From contig DYTM01000012.1 of the NCBI GenBank assembly GCA_020725985.1, positions 1-14,554 of the forward strand: 14,554 nucleotides of DNA. The letters run 5' to 3'. Positions 1 to 6,888 of this stretch are shown in pieces. The notes below the pieces were generated by a model. It was not told the DNA's origin and did not search any database. It saw nothing but the letters and a program-made list of their open reading frames with translations. A program made the position numbers and the translations under genes. The stretch's first letter is position 1. Each line of letters begins with the position of its first letter. Source of the stretch: Methanomassiliicoccus sp. (GTDB lineage Archaea > Thermoplasmatota > Thermoplasmata > Methanomassiliicoccales > JACIVX01).

Positions 1-156
1 GGCGTCATCACCCTCAAGATGCAGGTGGTGAGGGATGTCGAGACGCAGCGGAGGATCAGATGCGTCAAGATGAGGGAGACGAACCACGATCCTTCTTACT
101 ACACCCTGCTGTTCAGCGGCGCCAAGTTCCAGGTGACCAAGGTCATTAGCGAGTAG
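1..156 (+). CDS. KaiC-like ATPase, C-terminal end (partial)
   Basis: This is the last 51 codons of a gene whose start lies left of the window; it ends at TAG 154-156. The translated tail (GVITLKMQVVRDVETQRRIR at the beginning, ending KVISE) aligns residue for residue with the C-terminus of the complete KaiC-like protein at 1756-2499 (GVISLKLQEI...TDIQRRIRAVKLR...NHKTGYFSLLFSDG). It therefore belongs to the same RecA-superfamily KaiC/GvpD/RadA-like group. This end of the fold holds the last beta strands and an arginine-rich strand. The ATPase motifs are outside the window, so activity cannot be judged. Only 14 bases separate its stop from the next KaiC-like gene, which suggests one operon. Confidence 0.8.
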   Translation, partial: GVITLKMQVVRDVETQRRIRCVKMRETNHDPSYYTLLFSGAKFQVTKVISE

Positions 157-170
157 AGCCTGGTGACTGA

Positions 171-1664
171 ATGAAGAAGAAGTTCGAGTGCCCCAGGTGC
201 GGCGCGGGCGTCAGACCAGACGACATCCAGTGCGGGCGCTGCGGGGAGCTTCTGAGGGAGGTGAAGGAGCAACGCCTCGAGACCCTTCCTTCCTCGATCA
301 CAGTCGAGAGAGTCATGAGCGAGGAGGAGACCTCGATCATGCTCGGCCAGTCGGAATACTTGTCCCTCTCGCGACAGAAGCAGCTTCTCGCCGACAGGGA
401 AAAGGACATCGCGAGGAAGGAGAGGGAGGTGGCCGAGAGGGAGCAGGAGATGCTTCGCTCGATCGAGGACATTGAGAAGGATAATCGCTCTCTCGAGGAA
501 GCGATGAGGAGGGTCAGGGAGGACGAGGCCGAGCTTCGCGCCAGGGAGAAGGTTCTGAAGGATCGGGAGAAGGAGCTCGAGTCGCTGACGAAGAAATTGG
601 AGAAGGGGATGAAGGAGCTCGAGGTCTCAGCGGAGGGAAGGAAGATGACCCTGAGCTCGGAGGAATTCGAGAAGCTCGTCCGGCTCAGGGATGACTATCA
701 GCGGATGGTGGATGAGGGGAAGACCCGGCTGCGGAGCCAGATCGAGGAGGAGCTCAAGGACAGGTTCGAGAGGATGGCCCAGCTCGAGCAGCAGTTGAGA
801 GCCGCCGAGGCATCGCTCGATGAGAAGGTCGCCGGGAAGCCGACGATCGAAGAGGGGGGGAAAAGGGTCGCGGAGGAGGTCATGATGAAGCGGACCCTTG
901 ACGCCGTGACAGAGGAGATGAGCCGCCAGATCGGAGCGGGCCTGGGGATGAAGGCACCGGACCGGCGGATTCGGACGCACGTTGAGAAACTAGATTCGGT
1001 GCTCGAAGGCGGGATCCCCGCGGGGAGCGTGGTGCTGCTGAACGGGATGGCCGGGACGATGAAGTCCACCCTTGCCTATCATATTCTCCACCACTCCGCT
1101 ACGCTCGCCGATCTCAAGGGGATGTACTTCTCGCTCGAGCAGAGCAGGGATTCCCTGATCCGACAGATGGAGCGACTGGGCATGCCCCGAGAGAAGAGTC
1201 GGGACAACCTCATGATCGTGGATATGGTCGACCTCCGCAAGAGGATGAAGGAGGAGCGGGGGGACTGGCGGAACATAATGATGAGGTACGTGAAGAACGT
1301 CCACGCCGAGTGGAAGTTCGATCTGTTCGTTCTTGATTCACTCGAATCATTCAAAGCGCTGACTGAGTACGAACTGACAAGGCAGGACATGAAGGATCTC
1401 TTCGACTGGTTCAAGTCGATGGAAATCACGGTCCTCGTCATCTCTGAGAGAGCGATGAGTTCGCTCCTCGAGAATGTCGAAGGAGAACTCTACCTGGCCG
1501 ACGGGGCGGTCGAGCTCATCATGAAGGAAGTAAACGCCGGAAGGGTCCAGCGGTGGATGAGGGTGATGAAGATGAGGGGCGCGGACATCGATCCCCGGTA
1601 CTACGCTTTCTCACACGACGGCAGGAGTTTCAACCTCTCCGTTCCGCTCGCCGGGACACACTGA
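171..1664 (+). CDS. Zinc-ribbon, coiled-coil, KaiC-like RecA-family ATPase
   Basis: A 497-residue three-part protein. Residues 7-24 hold a zinc ribbon with two pairs of cysteines (CPRC at 7-10 and CGRC at 21-24). Residues about 60-225 are a long Lys/Glu/Arg-rich region with heptad-like coiled-coil composition. Residues about 265-490 are a single KaiC-like ATPase domain, with a P-loop GMAGTMKS at 292-299 and Walker B FVLDS ending around D389. The P-loop is unusual: the glycine normally just before the lysine is methionine. The acidic pair that follows the next strand in KaiC appears as LEQ. The start is ATG 171 with GGTGA four bases upstream; the upstream KaiC-like gene stops 14 bases away. 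The family binds ATP and usually works as oligomers in signalling or regulation. The zinc ribbon suggests a nucleic-acid or protein docking role, and the coiled coil suggests dimers, but the function is not known. No transmembrane segment is seen. Confidence 0.85.
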   Translation: MKKKFECPRCGAGVRPDDIQCGRCGELLREVKEQRLETLPSSITVERVMSEEETSIMLGQSEYLSLSRQKQLLADREKDIARKEREVAEREQEMLRSIEDIEKDNRSLEEAMRRVREDEAELRAREKVLKDREKELESLTKKLEKGMKELEVSAEGRKMTLSSEEFEKLVRLRDDYQRMVDEGKTRLRSQIEEELKDRFERMAQLEQQLRAAEASLDEKVAGKPTIEEGGKRVAEEVMMKRTLDAVTEEMSRQIGAGLGMKAPDRRIRTHVEKLDSVLEGGIPAGSVVLLNGMAGTMKSTLAYHILHHSATLADLKGMYFSLEQSRDSLIRQMERLGMPREKSRDNLMIVDMVDLRKRMKEERGDWRNIMMRYVKNVHAEWKFDLFVLDSLESFKALTEYELTRQDMKDLFDWFKSMEITVLVISERAMSSLLENVEGELYLADGAVELIMKEVNAGRVQRWMRVMKMRGADIDPRYYAFSHDGRSFNLSVPLAGTH

Positions 1665-1700
1665 TTCTTGAGCATTCAGCACGTGTCAGATTTTGATAAG

Positions 1701-1720
1701 CTGACGAAAAGTTAAATAAC
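1701..1720 (+). promoter_or_regulatory. Archaeal promoter (BRE/TATA) for the short KaiC-like gene
   Basis: The 91-base gap between the two complete KaiC-like genes contains CGAAAAGTTAAATAAC at 1705-1720. This reads as a purine-rich BRE followed by a TATA box (TTAAATAA). The box sits about 40 bases before ATG 1756, placing transcription start near 1740 and leaving a short leader with the ribosome site GGGAAGGA (1745-1752). The short KaiC-like gene can therefore be transcribed independently of the two upstream copies. Confidence 0.6.
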
Positions 1721-1755
1721 TTCACACATCTTAACCGCTAGTTGCGGGAAGGAAA

Positions 1756-2499
1756 ATGACGGTGCACATCGACCGGGTGCGGACGTTCGTTTACAATTTT
1801 GACGAGAACCTGCAGGGGGGCATTCCGAAGGGTCAGGTCGTTCTGATCACCGGCACCCCGGGCACTATGAAGTCTTCGCTCGCCTACAGCATCATCTACC
1901 AGAACGCGATCCAGAACAAGATCAAGAGCGTCTACATGACGCTCGAGCAGTCGAGGGAGAACCTCCTCCAGCAGATGGGGGGGATGGGGATGGACGACGA
2001 GAGGGCGAAGGAGTATGTCCACGTCCTCGACCTCGGCTTGATAAGGAAGAGCCTGACCCAATTGAGCGCGAAGGGGACCTGGCTCCAGGTATTCAAGATG
2101 TATGCGGACAGTTTGAAGCACAGCGTGGGGTACGAGCTTCTGGTCGTCGATTCGCTCGATGTGCTTGAAATGGCGGCGCAGATGTCCGAGAACCGGCGTA
2201 CCGAGCTCTTCTACCTCTTCGAATGGCTTCGGAATCTCGGGGTGACATCGTTCCTCATCTCCGAGACTTCGCCTGATAAGATGTTCGAGAACAAGTACGA
2301 CGAGGGGTATCTGGCGGACGGGGTCATTTCCCTGAAGCTCCAGGAGATCGGGGAGACGGACATTCAGAGGAGGATAAGGGCGGTCAAGCTGAGAAGCACG
2401 AACCACAAGACCGGCTACTTCTCGCTTCTATTCAGCGACGGGGTGTTCCGGGCGACCCAGGTCATCACTGAATGGTCTTTGTCGAGATGGACCAGATAA
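1756..2499 (+). CDS. KaiC-like RecA-family ATPase, single domain
   Basis: A 247-residue protein that is essentially one KaiC/GvpD-like ATPase domain. The opening VRTFVYNFDENLQGGIPKGQ is typical of the family. The P-loop is GTPGTMKS at 33-40 (K39) and Walker B is LLVVDS with D132. As in the larger upstream paralogue, methionine replaces the glycine before the P-loop lysine, and the strand after the P-loop helix ends in LEQSR instead of the KaiC double-glutamate. Two related proteins sharing these changes argue for a real subfamily, not a mutation. There is no zinc ribbon, coiled coil or second ATPase domain (bacterial KaiC has two). It has its own TATA box and ribosome site. It could form mixed oligomers with its neighbours; the target is unknown. 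Confidence 0.85.
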   Translation: MTVHIDRVRTFVYNFDENLQGGIPKGQVVLITGTPGTMKSSLAYSIIYQNAIQNKIKSVYMTLEQSRENLLQQMGGMGMDDERAKEYVHVLDLGLIRKSLTQLSAKGTWLQVFKMYADSLKHSVGYELLVVDSLDVLEMAAQMSENRRTELFYLFEWLRNLGVTSFLISETSPDKMFENKYDEGYLADGVISLKLQEIGETDIQRRIRAVKLRSTNHKTGYFSLLFSDGVFRATQVITEWSLSRWTR

Positions 2500-2507
2500 C
2501 CGTCAGA

Positions 2508-2516
2508 GATTAATAC
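2508..2516 (+). promoter_or_regulatory. TATA box of the tRNA-Val gene
   Basis: GATTAATAC at 2508-2516 is an AT-rich element centred about 26 bases before the first base of the tRNA (2538). That is the usual archaeal TATA-to-start distance, and it overlaps nothing coding. Confidence 0.5.
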
Positions 2517-2537
2517 GGCGATTTCTTTCTGGAAATC

Positions 2538-2641
2538 GGGCTCATGGTCTAGCGGTTATGACGTCGCCCTCACAATTCGACGGCGGTTCACCGGCCGAAT
2601 GAGAGCGGCGAAGCTCCCCGGTTCGAATCCGGGTGAGCCCA
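2538..2641 (+). tRNA. tRNA-Val: tRNA-Val(CAC) with a 31-nt intron
   Basis: The acceptor stem GGGCTCA (2538-2544) pairs perfectly with TGAGCCC (2634-2640); the discriminator is A2641 and CCA is not encoded. The T arm is CCCGG-TTCGAAT-CCGGG. The anticodon stem TCGCC (2564-2568) pairs with GGCGA (2607-2611) only if 31 bases are removed. The anticodon CAC is at 2571-2573, so it reads GTG (Val). The spliced length is 73 nt before CCA addition. The intron lies at the canonical 37/38 position, and its junctions form a bulge-helix-bulge, so splicing by the archaeal endonuclease is expected. Confidence 0.95.
2575..2605 (+). other. tRNA intron with bulge-helix-bulge motif
   Basis: The 31-base intron runs from A2575 to G2605. 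CTCA (2569-2572) pairs with TGAG (2600-2603) to give the four-base-pair central helix. The three-base bulges are CA|A on the 5' side and AG|C on the 3' side, with cuts after the second base of each. TTCG (2576-2579) pairs with CGAA (2596-2599) as the inner helix. All predicted pairs are Watson-Crick. The rest of the intron can close as a small hairpin (CGG 2584-2586 with CCG 2591-2593). It is too short to code for a protein. Confidence 0.9.
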
Positions 2642-2693
2642 CTCATTCCTTGATCAAGATGACGTCAGCACAGACTGAAGCGGGACTACTGGA

Positions 2694-3323
2694 CTACAGC
2701 CTTTCAATCCATTCAATACTCGTATCATCGAGAATAAGCACCAAGTTGATAGATGTTGTGACCATGTTCATCTTGACGGGTATGCCGGTCCCCTTTGCCA
2801 CATACAGCTCCACATACACGCCGCTCTCGGTGAACGCGTAGATGTCGACCTCGATTGTGCTAAATGTGGTGTTCACACTTCCCTCGCCGATCTTGTAGCT
2901 CGGATCGCCCAGAATGTCCTCGGTCAAAGCCTCTGTCGTCCAGATCCCATCCTCAACCGAGTATTCGTATTCGCCAGCTGCCGCAAAGATTGAGTGGGGA
3001 ACATTTCCAGTGTATGTGGCCGTGGCGACGAGCGTCGTTTCCGTGAAATCTGTGAACGTTATTCTCGCATGACCTTCAATCACATTCTCAGCTGTTCCAT
3101 ACCAGCCAGAGACATCGTATCTGATGTAGTCGCCGTCCTCAACTACCTGCTCGGACGATGCGATCGACAGAAGAAGGGCGAGTACCACGAGGACCAAGGC
3201 CACGACGATCGAAATGATCCCTGCAGCAATGTGGATCGTACGCTTGCGTCCCCCTCCGCCCTGATCGCTACCTTCCGCCGCAACAAGCCCACAAGCCGAC
3301 AACGACAACAGTGACTTCCTCAT
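2694..3323 (-). CDS. Membrane-anchored protein of unknown function
   Basis: I do not recognise this family. The protein is about 209 residues from ATG 3323; an in-frame GTG at 3335 would add four residues (MGVG). A glycine- and arginine-containing N-terminal stretch (GGGGRKR) is followed by one strongly hydrophobic segment at about residues 30-53 (IIIS/VVALVLVVLALLL type). After it comes a beta-rich domain of roughly 150 residues with many Thr, Tyr, Glu and Val and no cysteines. The basic side before the helix suggests a cytoplasmic N-terminus and an outward-facing C-terminal domain. It converges on the tRNA gene and diverges from the TrmB-type regulator. Its A+T content is visibly higher than that of its neighbours. 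Confidence 0.7.
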   Translation of the reverse strand: MRKSLLSLSACGLVAAEGSDQGGGGRKRTIHIAAGIISIVVALVLVVLALLLSIASSEQVVEDGDYIRYDVSGWYGTAENVIEGHARITFTDFTETTLVATATYTGNVPHSIFAAAGEYEYSVEDGIWTTEALTEDILGDPSYKIGEGSVNTTFSTIEVDIYAFTESGVYVELYVAKGTGIPVKMNMVTTSINLVLILDDTSIEWIERL

Positions 3324-3382
3324 CCCGACCCCCACCCGCCTTTCAAAGGCTCACGCGCCTTGAGTAATCATCCATGCTATAC

Positions 3383-3394
3383 CTGATAAACTTT
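3383..3394 (-). promoter_or_regulatory. Probable TATA box for the membrane protein gene
   Basis: Read on the minus strand, this stretch is AAGTTTATCAGG preceded by GGA, which resembles a BRE plus TATA element. It lies about 60 bases before ATG 3323, which would give a leader of around 35 bases. The rest of the divergent gap 3336-3471 shows no clear plus-strand TATA box for the regulator gene; CTATAC near 3377-3382 is the only weak candidate. Confidence 0.4.
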
Positions 3395-3471
3395 CCCTGC
3401 TCTTTGAGTCGACGCTGCTAAGACGATCTCATTGATTCCCTGTACCTCTGCTCAGTTACACCAACTAGAAG

Positions 3472-4119
3472 ATGCCACCTGCGATTATCATCGCGATGAG
3501 CGACGATCTGCTCGACCTCCTCGGCAATGTTGGTCTGACGGAGTATGAGAGCAGGGCGTACGCCGCTCTCCTTTCGAAGCACGTGACTACAGCCGCCCAG
3601 CTATCGATGGAATCGAGAATTCCGAGAACGAAGGTGTACGAGGTGCTCGAGTCGCTTGTGAGAAAAGGATGGGCGAAGGTCTACTCCGGATACCTTCTCC
3701 TCTTCAGGCCGGTCGACCCGAGCGTTGTTCTGGAGAAAAAGGTGGGCGAGTTCAGGAGTCTGGTAGATGTGGTCCGCTCATTCTTTGACAAGGAGGAGAC
3801 GAGGATGAAGGAAAGATTCGTCATCACGAACTTCGACATAGGCATGCCGGCGCTGAAGCGGAGCATCGAAAACGCGAGGACGATTTGGATTTCGAACGCG
3901 ACGGCGAAGTTCATGACGGAAGTGGAGGATTCGATTGACGCTGATGCTGAAACGAAGATCGTCCTCTTCCCGGGCGAGAAATATGATGGGAGGCCGGGAT
4001 TGGAGGTCAAACCGGCGCAGATGAGAATCGTCAGCCTCGTGCAGTCGAAGGAAACGCCATCAATGAGCGTGACCTTGGACGAGGAGAGGATATTCACCGT
4101 CATCGAGCATCCCCCCTGA
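3472..4119 (+). CDS. TrmB-family transcriptional regulator, probably truncated by a frameshift
   Basis: The open frame encodes 215 residues. After a short leader, residues about 9-75 form a winged helix-turn-helix of the TrmB/Sugar-responsive type: LLGNVGLTEYESRAYAALL, then IPRTKVYEVLESLVRKGWAK. A linker helix and a ligand-sensing alpha/beta domain follow (about 115-215). An inner ATG at 3496 (MSDDLL) would fit the family start equally well; neither start has a good ribosome site. The frame stops at TGA 4117-4119 directly after a run of six C's (4111-4116). In another frame the sequence continues with a sensible C-terminus up to 4205, containing CVKC. That motif is matched at the same place in the adjacent paralogue. 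I therefore infer that the intact protein was about 243 residues. The ligand and target are unknown. Confidence 0.75.
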   Translation: MPPAIIIAMSDDLLDLLGNVGLTEYESRAYAALLSKHVTTAAQLSMESRIPRTKVYEVLESLVRKGWAKVYSGYLLLFRPVDPSVVLEKKVGEFRSLVDVVRSFFDKEETRMKERFVITNFDIGMPALKRSIENARTIWISNATAKFMTEVEDSIDADAETKIVLFPGEKYDGRPGLEVKPAQMRIVSLVQSKETPSMSVTLDEERIFTVIEHPP

Positions 4120-4205
4120 TGAAACGATACTTCGTCTCGGAGATGCTTTACGACGATTGCGTGAAGTGCTTCTCCGAGTGGTGGAACCTTGGGTGGGGAG
4201 AGTGA
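4119..4205 (+). pseudogene. Out-of-frame C-terminal fragment of the TrmB-type regulator
   Basis: This 28-codon stretch (MKRYFVSEMLYDDCVKCFSE..., ending WWNLGWGE, TGA 4203-4205) starts on an ATG that overlaps the upstream TGA. It reads in the frame that would follow if the C6 run at 4111-4116 held one more C. The match to the end of the neighbouring paralogue is clear: LEYAKCVKCMKEGFEGGW there against MLYDDCVKCFSEWWNLGW here. It is most simply the displaced tail of the regulator. It could instead be a tiny separately translated peptide through TGATG coupling, or the gene may switch frame at the C tract. A base-call error in the homopolymer would also explain it. Confidence 0.65.
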
Positions 4206-4245
4206 GCTCGTCATCGCACGATTTGAGAGAATGGAGGTTTGAAAG

Positions 4246-4677
4246 ATGCCGATAGTGGATGGCAGGTACGAGATGTGTATAGGGTCAAACTACACAGACA
4301 TCGAAAAGGGACTGGATGCGATCAGGAGGAGGATCGAAAAAGCCCGTAACATAAGAATCAACGGAATACCGATGGCGCTACTGAAGGAGCTGAGGCCTGC
4401 TCTCGAGAAGAAGGACGTGAAGATCATCCTTCCCCTGGGAGCAAAGAAGGACAGCAGCTTGGAGGGGCTCGGGCCAGTCGCAGTGACAAAGGCGAGAGTC
4501 TACCAGCGCTACAACGACAAAGAGGTGAGTTCGGGATCGATCATCTTCCCCGACGTCGTGTTCAACATAGTCTACGACGGGGACAGAATACTCGGAATAT
4601 CGACGCTCGAATACGCCAAATGCGTCAAGTGCATGAAAGAGGGATTCGAGGGCGGATGGCGGTACGCGAAGAAATGA
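4246..4677 (+). CDS. Stand-alone TrmB-type sensor domain with C-terminal CVKC
   Basis: A 143-residue protein with a strong ribosome site GGAGGT (4233-4238) before ATG 4246. It aligns with the sensor half of the preceding TrmB-type regulator: RRRIEKARNIRINGIPMALL matches KRSIENARTIWISNATAKFM, and DVKIILPLGAKKD matches ETKIVLFPGEKYD. It has no helix-turn-helix, so it cannot bind DNA in the usual way. Near the end it carries YAKCVKCMKEGF, a CxxC pair suited to metal binding or thiol redox chemistry. The gene starts 40 bases after the regulator fragment ends, so the two are probably co-transcribed and arose by duplication. It might modulate the regulator by forming mixed dimers, or act as an independent sensor; both are inferences. 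Confidence 0.75.
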   Translation: MPIVDGRYEMCIGSNYTDIEKGLDAIRRRIEKARNIRINGIPMALLKELRPALEKKDVKIILPLGAKKDSSLEGLGPVAVTKARVYQRYNDKEVSSGSIIFPDVVFNIVYDGDRILGISTLEYAKCVKCMKEGFEGGWRYAKK

Positions 4678-4704
4678 TCTCGCGACGGCAATCCTTCCTG
4701 AACC

Positions 4705-5577
4705 CTACGCCCGGCGTCGCGTCTTCTTCGGAAGACCGTGCTCGCATCGCACCCCGCACTGGCAAAGTCCGCAGGCGTAGATGTCGATGCCATACCTCTC
4801 CCTGACGACCGGCGTCTGCCCGTAGACGAAGTCCGCGCACTTCTTCTTATCGTGTCCCCTCTTCGAAATCGCGCCGACGGGGCATCGCTTCGCGCACTCC
4901 ATGCATGAGCCATCCTGGAAGAAGAGGCAGTCCCGGTGGATATCCCCCGGTCTCGCTGGGGAATCGAAAGGCTCGTCGACGATGATGCTTCCGAGCCTGT
5001 GCGCCTTCCCCTTCTTCGTGATAAGACCGTCCGATAGGCCAAAGGTGCCGAGGCCCGCGGCGAATGCGACGTGCCTTTGCGACCAGCTGGATGCCGCCCC
5101 CACCCTTTCGTCGACGACGCCCTCGTAGACGCTCTTCTCGAGATCTGGGGCGACCGCGAACCTGCCCCTATTGGTCAGTTCGGATACCAGATGCGACTCG
5201 AGCTTTCGGTTGAACTTCTCCCCGAACAGCCTCGTGTGCGCCCATCGCTCCGAAGGAGCGTCACTCATCCTCGAGTTCTCCTCCCTGGTCATTCTTGAGA
5301 TCGGGAGAATGTATGAAACGACTCCAAGCCGACGGGAGAGGGGAGCGGGGCCGCCTCTGTCGACTGCGACCTTCATCGCCACTTCCTCCGGGGTCAAGTG
5401 GAAACTGCCGATGATCTTCTTGTAGCTGCAGAATATCGGATCGTCTCCGGCGGCGAAGCCGATCAGTGGCTCTTCGAAGATCGGCGATCCGTCCAGGAGG
5501 AGCCTGTTGCCTTCGTCCTCCCTCACGAATCTGCGGATCTCTTCGATCAGCCAACCCTTCAGATCTGACTCGTTCAC
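4705..5577 (-). CDS. Double 4Fe-4S protein, epoxyqueuosine-reductase-like
   Basis: About 290 residues from GTG 5577, which has GGAGAGCGGAGAGG upstream; the open frame extends further left in sequence only without a likely start. The N-terminal two thirds resemble the QueG/4Fe-4S double-cluster family: HLTPEEV, SYILPISRMTREENSR, and WSQRHVAFAAGLGTFGLSDG, a glycine-rich segment typical of the group. The C-terminus has one cluster motif, GSCMECAKRCPVGAI with a later KKKC, and a second, CGLCQCGVRCE. Such proteins are iron-sulfur redox enzymes, presumably cytosolic. QueG makes queuosine in bacteria; most archaea use archaeosine instead, so the true substrate here is uncertain. The gene diverges from a cysteine desulfurase, whose sulfur could feed cluster assembly. 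Confidence 0.75.
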   Translation of the reverse strand: MNESDLKGWLIEEIRRFVREDEGNRLLLDGSPIFEEPLIGFAAGDDPIFCSYKKIIGSFHLTPEEVAMKVAVDRGGPAPLSRRLGVVSYILPISRMTREENSRMSDAPSERWAHTRLFGEKFNRKLESHLVSELTNRGRFAVAPDLEKSVYEGVVDERVGAASSWSQRHVAFAAGLGTFGLSDGLITKKGKAHRLGSIIVDEPFDSPARPGDIHRDCLFFQDGSCMECAKRCPVGAISKRGHDKKKCADFVYGQTPVVRERYGIDIYACGLCQCGVRCEHGLPKKTRRRA

Positions 5578-5625
5578 AGTCCCTCTCCGCTCTCCTTCGA
5601 ACGCAATCAAGATAGTCAAGACAAG

Positions 5626-5634
5626 GGATAAGAA
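5626..5634 (-). promoter_or_regulatory. Possible TATA box for the 4Fe-4S protein gene
   Basis: On the minus strand this reads CTTATCCC within GCTTCTTATCCC, about 50 bases before GTG 5577. Start of transcription near 5602 would leave a leader of about 25 bases with a purine-rich ribosome site. The element is only moderately AT-rich, so the call is tentative. Confidence 0.35.
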
Positions 5635-5654
5635 GCATTGCCCAGCCTTATTAT

Positions 5655-5672
5655 CCGGGATGATTATCCCGG
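5655..5672. promoter_or_regulatory. Palindrome in the divergent promoter region (candidate operator)
   Basis: CCGGGAT-gatt-ATCCCGG forms a perfect inverted repeat with seven-base arms and a four-base spacer. The flanks also give a direct repeat (TTATCCGGGA then TTATCCCGGG). It lies about 47 bases before the cysteine desulfurase ATG and about 80 bases before the GTG of the divergent 4Fe-4S gene, so it could be the site of a regulator shared by both. Confidence 0.45.
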
Positions 5673-5718
5673 GCAAGGAATCTGAGAGATGTAACTATCG
5701 TTAACCGGCGGTGAGCAC

Positions 5719-6882
5719 ATGAACCGAGTGTACTTCGACAACAGCGCGACGACAATGGTGGATCCGAAGGTGGTAGAGGCGATGCTGCCGTTCTTCTCCG
5801 ACCGCTTCGGCAACCCGTCCAGTCTTCATTCCTTCGGAAGGGAGGCGGCTAACACAATCGAGGCGGCGAGAGAGATAGTCGGCGAATCCATCGGGTCAAG
5901 ATCGAAGGAGATCGTTTTCACGGCCGGAGGGACGGAATCAGACAATCTCGCGATACAGGGCGCCGTCTTCGCCAACAAAGAAAAGGGAAATCACATAGTC
6001 ACCTCGCTCATCGAGCACCACGCGGTCCTTCACACCTGCCAGTTTCTAGAAACTCAGGGATTCAAGGTGACTTACCTGCCGGTGGACGAGTATGGTATCA
6101 TCTCGGAGGAAGATGTGAAGAAGGCGGTCACCAAGAGAACGCTCCTTGTCAGCGTCATGACGGCGAACAACGAGATCGGGACAATTCAGCCGATCAGGGC
6201 GATCGGGGAGATCGCACACGACAAGGGGGCGCTCTTCCACACGGACGCGGTGCAGGCGGTGACCAAGACCCCGATCGATGTGGTGAAGGATAACGTCGAT
6301 CTTCTTTCAATGTCGGCTCACAAGCTCCACGGCCCGAAAGGGGTCGGGGCGCTGTACCTGGAGAAGGAAGTCAAAATCAGACCGCTCATGTACGGGGGCG
6401 GTCATGAAAGAGGACTGAGATCGTCGACAGAGAATGTGAGCGGCATAGTCGGCATGGGGAAGGCGATGGAGATAGCGATGGGAAGCATGGAGGAGGATGT
6501 GGAGAGGATGCGGTCCTTTAGGGACAGAATGATTTCCGAGGTCCTTTCCGGCATTCCGAATTCACACCTCAACGGCCACAGGACCAAGCGCCTGTGCAAC
6601 AACGCGCACTTCCGCTTCGATTTCATTGAGGGCGAATCGCTCGTCCTCCAGCTCGATTCGAAGGGCATCGCCACCTCGACCGGCTCCGCCTGCTCGACGA
6701 AGTCCCTCGATCCCTCGCATGTTCTCCTTGCCTGCGGGATGAAGCCGGAGCACGCCCGGGGCTCGCTCAGGGTATCGCTCAGTCGGCTGACCTCGGCAGA
6801 GGAAGTGGACTACTTCCTCGGCATCCTGCCGGAAGCGGTGGCGGCGCTGAGGGAGATTTCCCCGGTCAAATCCTGGGAATGA
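5719..6882 (+). CDS. iscS: Cysteine desulfurase (NifS/IscS class V aminotransferase fold)
   Basis: 387 residues, full family length. It is a pyridoxal-phosphate enzyme that removes sulfur from L-cysteine to give alanine and a protein-bound persulfide for Fe-S clusters and other thio-cofactors. The sequence shows the N-terminal VYFDNSATTMVDPKVVEAM, the TAGGTESDNLAI segment, the histidine-rich SLIEHHAVLHTC, and HTDAVQAV. The PLP lysine is K202 in SAHKLHGPKG, and the persulfide cysteine is C325 in TGSACSTKS. All key residues are present. The ribosome site GGCGGTGAG (5706-5714) precedes ATG 5719. No IscU scaffold gene follows; the downstream neighbour is convergent. It is divergent from the double-cluster iron-sulfur protein, with which it may share control. 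NifS and IscS cannot be told apart with certainty from sequence alone. Confidence 0.95.
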   Translation: MNRVYFDNSATTMVDPKVVEAMLPFFSDRFGNPSSLHSFGREAANTIEAAREIVGESIGSRSKEIVFTAGGTESDNLAIQGAVFANKEKGNHIVTSLIEHHAVLHTCQFLETQGFKVTYLPVDEYGIISEEDVKKAVTKRTLLVSVMTANNEIGTIQPIRAIGEIAHDKGALFHTDAVQAVTKTPIDVVKDNVDLLSMSAHKLHGPKGVGALYLEKEVKIRPLMYGGGHERGLRSSTENVSGIVGMGKAMEIAMGSMEEDVERMRSFRDRMISEVLSGIPNSHLNGHRTKRLCNNAHFRFDFIEGESLVLQLDSKGIATSTGSACSTKSLDPSHVLLACGMKPEHARGSLRVSLSRLTSAEEVDYFLGILPEAVAALREISPVKSWE

Positions 6883-6888
6883 AGCGCT

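Noticed and set aside
1738..2406. Minus-strand open frame of 222 codons opposite the short KaiC-like gene.
   Set aside because: No recognisable motifs; it mirrors a convincing ATPase and is explained by codon bias.
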